A stretch of 64,000 nt of DNA, from positions 157,088 through 221,087 of the forward strand of contig VXBM01000144.1 in NCBI GenBank assembly GCA_013400155.1, given 5' to 3'. Below, piece by piece: positions 13,201-25,200 of this stretch. A program made the position numbers and the translations under genes. The notes below the pieces were generated by a model. The model was not told where the DNA came from. It did no database searches and saw only the letters and a program-made list of their open reading frames with translations. The stretch's first letter is position 1, and every line of letters begins with the position of its first letter. The DNA comes from Helopsaltes ochotensis. Lineage: Eukaryota > Chordata > Aves > Passeriformes > Locustellidae.

Positions 13201-16200
13201 TGCATTATATGGTTCCTTTCCAGTGCTGTGTCCAGCAGGGAGACTGCTTAGCTTTAACATTTTGGTGATTCATCAGCTGATCTGGAACTTTCAAGACATG
13301 CTGCATAATTTGATTGAAAGTATTGCTACAAGCCCTGTGATGACAGATCAGAACTGGAAATGTGCAGTTTTGTGGGGTGATGAGGGGAGCCCACTCTCCT
13401 ACGCTGAGTTAAGCTCAGTTGGTAGTGTTTCAGATGCAGAAGTCTAATATCTTGAATAGCTTTAAACATAAATTTATTGGGCCCTGAGACCAATAGAAGC
13501 AGAATTACTTGTTCATGAGGGCCTCAATCAGCCACACTTTAAACTCTCTGAGGACAGAGATTTCAGGATGGGTACCCTGCATAAAAACACAGTCAGTCTG
13601 AACTTCTCAGTGGAGGCAGGGTTTTCCCACCAGCTCTCACACTGATCTCTCCTGCTCACAGTCTGCAGCAAGAGACCTTCTTATAAGCACTTCTGGATTA
13701 ATGCAACAAAACTCTAAATGTAGTTTTAGAAAGAAGAGGAATGCTGCACTAAGCGTTGTTGTCCAAACTTGATGCCAAAGCTATGGGAAGATGAAGACTG
13801 AATGCAGTCGTTTTGTGGAGAGAGAGAAAAAAACTGAGTACAAAGAGAATGTCAACCTACCACAATATTTTGATTTTTGAAATTATTTTAAATAGTTGTT
13901 GATTTCTTAGATGTTTATAGATGTGGCTTAAATATTGTGGTCATATGGCCGGATTGAGAGATTTTGTTTTAGGAATTGTAATTGCTTTCTTACAAAAAAT
14001 GTGTCCTCATGGTCTGTAAATAACTAGAGAAATGGATGCAATTATATGACCCAGTCCAGCCCTTGTTTAGCAGTTAATTTCTCCAGATTTCTATGAGCAT
14101 TTGTTCCGACCTACACAGATTTGGTTGTTGGTTTAAACCTAGCCAAGGCTGGTGGTGTCTTAATTGCTACCACAGAGCAACCATTTGGCCTGTGTGAGAT
14201 GAATGTTGTCAAGGTACCTTCTGCAAGGCGGACATTCATCCACTGGGAATGTATCAAGAAAGTTTTCATTAATTGGTCCCTTTGTTGGCATTTGTGGCAG
14301 AGCAGCCAAAAACTGAGTATGAACAGACACAATGTCAGGGGGTGAGATTTATTGGCAAGTCTCAGTAAAAACTGGTATTTACTACATTTATTGTAAGCAG
14401 GGGCAAAGGAGTTTCCTTCTTAGAATAGCCTGGCATTAAATATACTGAGATTTTTTTTTTTTTTAAGGTGGGGAAATGTAACAGGAATTCATACTCAATC
14501 AGAAGTTAAATAGGAAATAGCCAGTTAATATTTTTCATCTTAATGTTGACTGTCTTGCAGCTTCATTTTAATGTGATGTGAAGTGTTATGATGGGCTCTG
14601 TAACGTACAGACAGATTTGCGTGGACCTATAAACGTGTCAGATGAGAGCACTTGACAGTTTTTGTCCTGACTTCATTTGCTTAACCTGTAGATAGTGACA
14701 ATTATAGTTGATAATGTATACATGTAGAATAAAGCATGACAAGTGTTTTTAAACATAGCTCCCAATTTCAATATTTTTATGTTCACATTAATTTCTGCAT
14801 TTTGATCTTGTTGCTTTGTTAAAGGGATGCACTTCATGATTTGTGCATTTTGTCTAAGTGCAACATGATTGTTTAATTTTGTACAGAACAAGGTTGCTTG
14901 CATGAGTTTTTCTGTTCTGCTTGCTTAAGCCCATTTGAATTTTTTTTAATAGCATAGCTTGCTATAAATAAAATAACAGTTTGGACTCGTTACTCTGAGG
15001 GAGAGTTCTGATTCTGAAATTTGAATATATTGCCTGTTTGATATTGAGCTTTGATAAAAGAATAAATAGATTGAACCCCCTAATAGTGATAATGTGATTC
15101 ATAAAATTGCTTGGTATTAATCTGTGCAGTTCCCATAAGGAGTCAAAGTTTCATCCTCTTGGGTTCCCAGCCATGAGTCTGGCCATGTGGTTGGAAAATA
15201 ATGGCTTGGGTTTCTCTCTTCATCCAGCTGCTTCCAATGTTTCCCCCGTCCTCATTCTCTGTTCCGAGCAGCAGTGTCCAGCTCACTCCTGCCAGGACAG
15301 GGCTGTCAGTGCTGTGTCCTGCTCTCATCCCACTCTATCCCCTGCTTGTCCAGGGCCACTTCCACTTCTGCTGTGTTAGTCCTGCCAACCCATTGCATAC
15401 CAGTTTCGTGGCTTGGATCTCTTCTGTTTGTAATTTTAATTCAGTTCTTTCATTCATCAAAAATGTACCTGCACCAGATATGAAGAGTGTTCTCTTTGTC
15501 AAGTTGGGATTGAATTTCTCTTCCCTGACCAGTGCTGAGTGTCTTTCATCACTGCTTATTTTTTAATATAAATATGCATCTTTTTACACATTCCAGGAGG
15601 TGTTGTAGTGTAGGTTGTGAAAATTATTTTTTTAAAAAAGGTAATTCATACTTGGGTGGAAATCATGCTTCTCATTGCATTCCATGGATAAAATTATGTC
15701 TTAGCTATAAAAATACTATAGCTGCTATTGCTGTGTGCCTAACATGGAAAAAGGGATAAGGATACTGAGATACTGAGTTAATTTGATATGTTAATATTCA
15801 TTTGCTCTTATGTAAAGGTCAGGTTTAGTCATTAGATATAGTTCTTTCAAAGGTAGAAATACTTGGTGCATCTAAGTAATCCTCTAGTAAAATCCTACTA
15901 CTTCATTTACTCAGGGCACATCTCCAGCTTTAAATATATCCCTTATTCAAATATAGGCATACATCCCCTATGGAAATAAAGCAGGAATTCAAGACTTGAC
16001 TAAACTTGTCAGTTCAATTTAGCAAGGTGATTCCATGAGACTATAGATGATTTCAGAGTTTAAAATCTTTAATAAATCAGGTAGTTCAGAAATTTATTGT
16101 GCTGTAAGTGGTGGTTTTACTCACTTCTTTATGACTCATGATAGTAAGTCTGGAATAATCTAACCTGAATTTTTGAGCTCTGATGGTTTCATCATTGTTC

Positions 16201-19200
16201 TATGCCTGTTGTTACTTTTGAATTTTAGAACTTTAATAATGGTTTCCCTTATGGGGAAAAAAATCTAAATGGAGTATAATAAAAATTTAAAAATCTGAAA
16301 ATATTTCTCCAGAATAATCGTCTCAGATGATTGGATGATATTGGGTAGTAGATATTGGATATCATCTCAGATGATATTGGAAACTAGGAAAGACAAAGCT
16401 GTAGAAGGTAAAGAGTACTCCTTAGTTTTATCCTGGAAAAAAATTAGAACTGATTTCTCTTCAGCTTCCTCAGTCAGAAAAAGGCAAGTTTACATTTTAA
16501 GTGGCTTACTTAAAAGCTGTGTTAATTTCAGCAGGAAAGAGTTTTTTACAGTTATCTGTGGAGATACACAGTAGTAGATTAAATCACTTTTTCGTAAATG
16601 AAATAAAATTTGGAAGCAGTAGTAGCTTTCCTAGAAAATTAAAACCTCCTGGTTTAATGTACAGAATTAGGGAAGTGGTGCATCTTTTGGTTTTGGAGTG
16701 AATACCCTTTATACACAAGGTAAAGTAGCCACAGTAATGTATTAATTACTAAATAAGTAGGGATAGTAGTTTTTAAACCTTTTCTAAATAACCAGCCTTT
16801 TCAACGTGGCATGTGGAAAAGCAGCTGTGAGTAAAAGTTTGACCATATTAAGTGGTTTAGTTGTTGTGTATTCCACAGTTTAGGAGGAGATAACAAATCC
16901 AGTGTAAAACTCAGGCCTGTAATGCTTCACCCCTCCCCTCCCACTGCGCTGTATTCAGCTGATTCTCACTGGGTGCTGTAAATGTCTTTTGAAAAATTAA
17001 TTCATGAGCCCCAGTAAGAACTGTACATTACATTGATTTAACTAGAGGGTCTCTGCTTGCTAATTTGAATTTGATTAAAATCAGTCACCCTGTTACATTT
17101 ATTGCCCAAAGTTCAGAAGCTGGTAGCAGGGTTGGGAGGACGGGGATCTCGGCGTGGCATCTGCTCATCCAGCTCTCATGGCTCCTCATCCTGTGGTCTG
17201 AGATTTCTTGAGGTCTGCTGATATGTTACTGAGATGCAATACCAGTTGTTAACTAAATGGTCACATTAACTACCAGGAGTTAAAGTCCAGGGATTGATTT
17301 TGCAGTTCTTCAAAGTGCAGAAGGGTCCAAACACAGAGTGTAAAGTAGGCAGAAATTCAGAGAGTAGCAGTTGAATGTGCTGCAGTATGTTCCAAATTCT
17401 TATACAAACCTAATTGTGTGCTACACTGTACAAATAAGAATATCATAAATAAAATAGATGTTGGAACTCAAGGCATTTTCATAGTCTACACTTGCAGCAA
17501 CATTAACACCTTTTTTTTTTTTTGAGACAGAAAAGGTTTGTTTACATGCTTGTTATTTATTCTGTAACAGATATCAAAGGCAGTAGATCAGCATAATGAA
17601 ATACAAGAGACTTACCTAAAACAATTCTGTGAAAAATTTCTAACTCTTTGAATACTTAAAAAAAGACTGAGAAGTGTGAACTGAGCCTCTATCTGTGTTT
17701 GGGAGTATGTTTGCCAGATGATACATTGTTTCTCACAGTACCCAACCTGCTGAAAAGTATAGTCTGGTGTATATTAAGAAAAACACAGTAGAACGCAGTT
17801 GTTTTATCCAGGTATGATAATGATACTGTAATTGAAAAGGGCGCAAGGTTAAGTTTATGTTAGCCAGCTTTTCCTGTTGCCCTATGATGCCAAACATTTC
17901 ACCAAGTCTCCAACAGATACTGCTTAAAGTGTGTTTTTCATATGAGCTTTGGACTTCAAGGTGCTTTTCCAAATTTTTTTTAACAATTTCAAAAGCTAAA
18001 GAAAATGGAACCCTTAAGAAATTGTTTTTGAATTGAATCTTATACCAAGAACCAGAGTCCTCAAGAAATACTAGGACGATGTGACATTTAAGATAAACAT
18101 CAGGAGAGAGAGCAGTAGTATCACATGTATGTTATCAGATGATCTAACATATGTCCAAAATCCAAAATTAGTTTATCTTTTAGCATTCAGACTAACTGAA
18201 AAGTATCATATGCTGTAAGGTGATACAAATCCCACACAGGGAGTCAGCTAGTTACATCTAGTACAGCTATAAAAAAGGCAAATTAGTTTGGGCATGTATT
18301 GCCAACCTTCTTCATTTTCCCTTCCCTCAGCTGGACTTGGGAAAGGATTATTTACTGTTTTTATAAAATCCTATAAAATAACACATTAGTAAAACTTGGT
18401 TTTGAACACAGTTATCAGGATGAGTGCTCAGCAAAAAAGTTATTTTTATGAAGTATTGCTGCCTCAAACCATTGCACATCTGCAGCTGAAAGATTTAAAT
18501 GCATCCAGTAACAGGGCTGAGAATAGTGCTCAGGTAGGGTACGAACATCGTCTGCACAGATCCTGAGGAGTGATATTGCAGGAGACAGGGGGGCTGAAAC
18601 ATTCTGAGTCAAACCTTACAAGTGGGTGCATGAGGGAGAGATGAGCAGCAGTTCAGCTGGAGCCGAAGGAGGGAGGTCGAGTAGAAAACAGGGCCTGTCT
18701 GTTTGCATTACGGGGCCTGGACAGGCTGCAGCTGAGATTAACCCAGAAATAAGACTGAATGGGAAAGAGGAGGAGATCACAAACGTCCGTCATATTTCAC
18801 CTCCTGCAAAACAAAACCAAACCCCTGGCTCTGTTTCTTCAGGCAACACCTCTGAAGTTTACACTGGAGAGGAAGCAGAATCAGACAGAAGAATCTGGTA
18901 ACTAGAAGTGAGGGAAGGTCCCAAAACGGTGTATGGTTGATTTCTGTCTGAAGTATTGACAGAGGACATTAGAGTCCTCCCTCTGAGCTCTGGTACTTCT
19001 GTAAAAGTATCCCCTGTGTCTGAGTGGCTGAACAGTGTCTAAAACAACTGGAGAGAGGACACCTCGTTTGCTGTCTTGGAGAGGGAGGAGAAGGACAGTT
19101 GAATCAAGGATTTTTGCTACAGATAAGTTCCTGGATTTTGATTAGCAAGCTAGAGAGTAGGAAAATAAGTAAGAGCACAAAAATAAGTACATAAATCCAG

Positions 19201-22200
19201 ATGAAAAGAGGTCACTGGAATAAAAACAGAATAAGAGGGAGTATTAGAGTAGAAGAGCTGATGTTTGAGGATTTTTCTTAGTGTAGATGTAGTCTGCTAA
19301 AGGCATTAGGTGATAATAGAGGAGAAAGGCCAAGAGAGGAAAGGGCAAATAGGTTTAGAAGGCATGGAGACCAAACTGGAGAGAAAAAGGTATAGATATA
19401 GATGCATATTTTAATGAGATGGTCCCCTACAGTGGAGTTGATACAAGTTAGGTGAAATTGTAGTCTTTCTAACATAAAACTTACATATGCTGCAGATACT
19501 AAATTTTCCAAATTTATAGGAAAGGAGTTAAGGGCTATGTGATAAACCTGAAGAAAAATTATTTTTCTGCATTATTCGAGAAATGAACAAAGTAGTGTTT
19601 TCTGCATTGATTATTATTTTTCCCCAGTACTTTTGTGATGTGTGGCTTCCTGTATTTTGCTGTCTCCTTCCAGTATAGTTCAGAATAATTTTTCAGTCAG
19701 ACAAGGTTTTGCTGCTGCAAAGGCAAAGTGTGACCAGTTTTGTGGGAGTGTTCTCTCAACATTCTTGGCAGGAGAGAAGCCAGTATGCATAGCTCTGCCT
19801 TGGGCAGTTGGTCAGTAATGTTTCCGTGTATTTCTGAGAAACTGACCTGAGAAGGTGTGGTCTTTGTGGCCAATCCAAATATCTAGCAGTTATCTATCTA
19901 GAATACAATGACTTAATGCAATGACCAAAATTTTTTTGTTTTGTTTGCATGTTAGAATTTTGTCATCTTCAGCTGAGGAATCGAAAAGGGATGAATCTTT
20001 ATGAATCACAACTGTTCTTCAGCCATATTTTCAGCAAGTTCTAAGATGGTCCTCAGTCTTGAATGCAGAGGGGACTTCAAGTGGAACAAAAACAGGATTT
20101 TGTGTACAGACCTCATATGTGAGGCTGGAGGTACATCCACCTATATATGGAAAAACACCTTTGAAAAAAGACAAGTTCAAAGCATTCTGCTCAACCATCC
20201 CTGCTGTTCTTGTGCGGGGGATTTGTCTGGGTAACACCCGTCAGTGCCAATGGCAGATAGATACATCAGTGCACAAATAGACTCCAGGAGAAGTGCTCCT
20301 TTACATTTGGGATTTTATCAACTACACATGTTACTAGCATTCTTTACTTTCCAAAATGGATTATAAACTAAACCACAGAGATTCATTTAATCAGAAATCT
20401 GCATAAACACTTATAGAACAGGTGTTCTACATCCTAAAATCTGCTTTGTGTTTCAGTGCCCCAGCTGATGTTGGTATAAAAGGTAGTTAAAGCTCCAGAA
20501 TAAGGGAAAACTTGGTCTATGACACAGGCTGGCAGGCCTGATTGTGTTGCAATTTCTCAACTTAAATGCTGTTTTCTGTTGGTCCATCACATCTACTGAG
20601 CAATTTAAAATATCAGAAAAAAGAGATTACTGGAGGTGAATTAAAGCTACAGTAAGATGGAGCTTTGAGGGTTCCTTTTCAGTAGACATTGGAACCACTC
20701 AAGTCAGAATGCTCTGCTCAGAACAAATGAGAAAGAAAACGTGTTACCGTTTTAATTATTATTGCCTGTCTAACGTGGGATTTCTTGAATAACCATGTCC
20801 TTGAATAAACATTTCTTAACTAAAATGACACAATTTTGTAGCCAGTGATCCATGACTTTAAGTATTTGGAAGGGCTATTGATTCACTGAACTGGAAGAAA
20901 TTAAAGATGTTGAGGCATATTTTCAGAAGTAGAATTACATGTAGTATAAATTATATTTGATCATGTATATTTTATTTACCATTTAAATCATAAGAAAAGC
21001 TAGGCACATGTATTACAGCATTCAATTTATCTGTAATAGCTTTAACTAAACATTGGTGGTTATGTTTAAATCAGCTCTGTGTGGTATCATGAGAGCTGCC
21101 AGCACCTCCAGCACCTCCTCTTGTTCCTGTGGCGTGGTCCCCTGCATGTACCTATTTCTGTTTGTGGTAGTCACTCTCTAGGTAAATTGTCCATAAGGCC
21201 AGTGATTCCATCAGCAAATTATCCAGAAAATGCCGTCGGTGCGCATGGTGACACTTGTGCCACAGTGGTTCAGTTGCCATTCCAGTGGGATAATTAAATT
21301 GGCAGGTTCCTCTTGTGCCCACCGTTGTCATCTCCCTTCCTTTGGCTCCTCAGCTTAGACCTTCTCCTTTTCTCTGTCCTCCTGACTGAGTATCAAATGC
21401 ATTATTGATTGCTCCTCTCCCACCCTCCTCACTTTCACTCCCCCAGCCCTTTTTTTTTATGTTGTTTTTGATTGGCAGTATCATCCCGACAAACAGGAGG
21501 CAGATGTGCCAGCAGGAGAAGTGGAGGAGCGCGTGCAGCGGTTCATCGAAATTGATCAAGCGTGGAAAATTCTAGGGAACGAGGAGACAAAAAAAGAGTA
21601 TGACCTGCAGCAGCGTGGTAGGTTCCTGCCAAGGAGTGCTGGAGTGGCAGCAGCTCTTTAAATAAGCAGGGGCTGGGAGTGGTAGTTAGATGGTATTTTA
21701 AAATGCTGTTTAGTGCTGAACCGAATGTTTCTTTCGCTCTTGTCCTACTTTCAAACGTGGATCCATTATTTATAGCTTGTGCTACACATACATTAGCTGC
21801 TGAAAACACAGAATTACTTCCAACAAAACGTTAGGGGGCATTATTCCTGATAGTTTGAATTATTATGAAATTTATACTAATTGCAGACCTTACCCTTTCT
21901 TATTTTATGAAGGTAGCTTCATTAATTGTTGTTAACTTTAAGTTTTATGCTCCATTTTGTTGCAGTGTTTTAGATGTAAGTATTAATCCATCTACACCTA
22001 GTGTTCTTTGTGTATGAATTTATGACCAGAATCATTAGGACACATTCTTTTCCATTGTGGGTGTTAGGTAGCGTTCGTAATTCATCCATAGTCTAAACTA
22101 TCCTTTCTAGAGCAGGTTTGTAAATAATATTTCAATGTAACATATTAACTAGGCAGCTCTAGCACGCATTCCTTTTTATAGTTCTCAGAAAATAGCTTCT

Positions 22201-25200
22201 TAAAACAGTGACAGGCTGTTGTGAGAAAGAAAGGGGGGAAATGTAGGTCAGGTCTGTCACACATGGGCTACCATTACATGAAGTGATAGGCTGTCTTTCT
22301 GCTCTGGCCTCAGGATAGGAGTCCCTCAGCCTTCCATTAGAACCTTCAATAAATGTATATCCACCCTACATGTTAATGGGGGGAGTCAATAATAGTGGCT
22401 TGCCCGTGGGGAGAACACTCGGTCGCACTCTGCAGTAACACACTCGGGCCCGGCATTGACGTGGAGCCACCACCACTGCGGAATGTGCTGATAAAAGCCC
22501 GCTGTCTGTGCAGCTTGTTATTGAATTCCCTGCCATTGTGCATTGGCACACCATCAGACCTTGCTCCCTTGTGCTGATTTTTAACTCCCCTGCCACCGCC
22601 GGTGCCACAGCTTGGAGAGACAAAGGCATAGTCACTGTGGCACACAGGCAGGATAAAGAGGGTGATGGAGAACTGGAGAGACACAGGGTGAATTCTCCAG
22701 TAAAATAACCTTGTATTTCAGACTTCGTAGGGCTTTGGGAAGAGAGGGGGAGGGTGAAAAGAGAGTTGTTGAATAAATATTTTAGAAGAATGGAAAAGAA
22801 TTGGATCTTGTTCTATTTGTAATGTAAACAGTATTAATACTGACCAGCCTTAAATAGATTTTTTATCTCAAAGTTATTTTTTAAATGCCTGAAGGTGATG
22901 TCAGAACAGGAGTTTCTGCTGCCCAGTGCTCTCATGCGATTGTACTCTTACCGTTGTAATATTGACTATGCCTTCTCTTCACAAATTGTATGTGCAGAGG
23001 AAAAAGGAAACAGTAGCAATTAAGTTGGCAGTCTTTTCAGTATTTGGTGACTTTTACCTAAAGCTTAAATTCAGACTTTGAAATTCCATTTTGCCTGGGT
23101 CAGGTTAATCCACTGGAGTAGATAGCTACATCAAGATTTTGTTTTCCCTTGGGATTTAAGAACATTGCTATAAATTAATTTTGACCATAATTTGAAGGTT
23201 ATCTGTAGTTTCTGAGATTCTTTTGCATCCAGATGAGTTCTTCAAAAAGCCATCCCACGATTCTGTATAAAGACTTGTTAAATAAAGAAATCAGTTGACC
23301 TCTCTACTTAGGCAGGTGTTTGGTAATGTGATGGTGATGGGACATTCTGTTTTAGCACAGAGGGTGCCATTCCCAGGACCCCTGTGTTTCAGACTGAGCC
23401 ACACCTAACACACATGTGCAGTGCTGCTGCATTCTTTCCGGCATGTTCCCTGGCAGCAAAATGATGGGGAAATAAATTCTAGTTCTTTGAATGCCTGTCA
23501 AGCTGCTTCTGAAGTCATGATTCTAGACAAATTCGTAGACACTGCCATAAAAGCTTACTGAAACAAAGGAATTGAGACAGCAGCTAAGGGGAATAGTGAT
23601 GAGAGAGATAATACAGCAAGTTAGTAAGATGTAAAGGAAAGCCAGGAAGCACGATCAGAAGGATGCCTCTGTGTGTGTGTGTGACTGCCCATCAGCAGGA
23701 GGCCCTTTGCGCTGCAGTATTTCCCCATTTCAAATTGTTTATTTGTATGTACCTTCTTGTGTTACACTAACTAAATCTTAATTGCTTGGCTTAGAAATTC
23801 AGTATCCAAAGAAGTTCCAAGGAGATGAAATGCTGTGGGACTCTGTGGTTTTAATTTTCTTTTTGTTTGAATTGTTGAGAATAGCAAGTGAATGTGCTTT
23901 TATATCTTAATACTGCTTTTCTCTGAAGGTTTTCCAATAATCTCCTAATTTTTTTGTGCCTTCAGGTCATAGCATTAAAGGGGAAGGGACAAACCACAAA
24001 CTGTTCAGAGGTTAGGCTCAAATACTTACCCAACTTCTTCTGATCTGGAAATCTTATAAGAACTGCCTTTTTGTATGTTTTCTGAAATTTTTTCCAATCA
24101 TTGTTTTGTCATATAAGAAAATCTTTTTATGATGGTGAATCTTTTGCTTACAGTTCCTGTGAAAAATTTGAGGGATTGAAAAAAATCTGCATAACAATTT
24201 ATCTATGAAGAATGGACTTGGGTTTTTTTGTCAGTAGATTTTCTTCTTAGGTTTTTCCATTCCTTGTTTGATATCTCATTTAAAAAAGATGAATATGCAG
24301 TCAAAATCAAGCTTGACTCTAATTATTACCAAAAGTTTTTAGAGTGGGTAAAATCTGTTGAACATTTTTCACATTAGAAATCATCAGAACCCTGAAAGTT
24401 CATGCTGCCTTGACACAACTGGAAAGAAGAAAAACTTCTCATAGAATCAGAGAATCACACAGGCCAGAAGAGACCTTCACAGGCCAGCCAGATCAATCTC
24501 CTACCTAAAGCCAGTCCTCATAGTTTGGTTGCTCAGCCCTTCTCCAGCTTAGCTGTAGTGTCTCCAAGGGTGGAGATTCTCGAGCTGCTTTGGGCAGCAG
24601 TTCCAATTCCAGGGTGTTTGAACACCCTCATGGTAGAAACACCAACTAAATGAGCGAAAACCAAACCTCAAATCAACCAAAACACGTTTTGCTTCTCTCA
24701 AGTCATCTGTAAGGACTTCCCAACTTGTGCCTTTCGCTTCTCTTCCTTCCAGATGGTTCCCAGCCTGTACTGGTGCATTGGGTTATTCCATCCCCAAAGC
24801 AGCACTTCCTGCTTGAACTCTTTGATGTTCCTGCCAGCCCATCTCTGCATCCTATCCAGGTCCCTTGGAATAGCAGACCTGCAACATTTCTGCATTTTTC
24901 TTGATACGTACAAGGGAATTGTATCTAAACTATCACATTACCAAGATAATAATATGAATTCATTTTGTCTTAATTATTGATTGATTTTGTGTTTTAATTA
25001 TTAATGGTTGATTAGCAGAAAGATCACAAAATTAAATCAATAAATTGGTGCCTTACAATAATTTCTGGTGATAAATGTAGCAAATAATTCAAAGCAAGTA
25101 ATGGAATCGACACTAAAACCAATTGCTTTGTATATGATTTTGGGTGGCAGATTTAAGAATCTAGGAGTTCTTTTCCATGTATGGCTCTAGTGAGGTTCCA

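Larger units (their letters stand above)
1256..21478 (+). other. DNAJC24: DNAJC24 intron after first coding exon (about 20.2 kb)
   Basis: Donor GTAAGG and acceptor TTTTTGATTGGCAG. The intron is AT-rich and contains no recognisable gene on either strand; its ORFs (up to about 120 codons) look like chance. It holds an 18-bp tandem duplication at 7084-7119, a C-rich run near 5272-5293, a TTTG run near 9934-9962, T13-14 tracts near 14451 and 17512, and two blocks (14560-14960, 21060-21310) that look like candidate conserved non-coding sequence. I recognised no CR1 in this intron. Confidence 0.9.

Noticed and set aside
15107..15566. Overlapping ORFs of 90-121 codons as a possible exon
   Set aside because: Compositional serine/leucine/proline-rich frames with no family resemblance and no supporting splice context.
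17508..17540. T13 followed by GAGACAG, resembling an Alu end
   Set aside because: No Alu body follows, and Alu elements are restricted to primates; chance resemblance.
24698..24913. 71-codon - strand ORF as a gene
   Set aside because: It is the degraded C-terminal end of CR1 ORF2, annotated as part of the mobile element.
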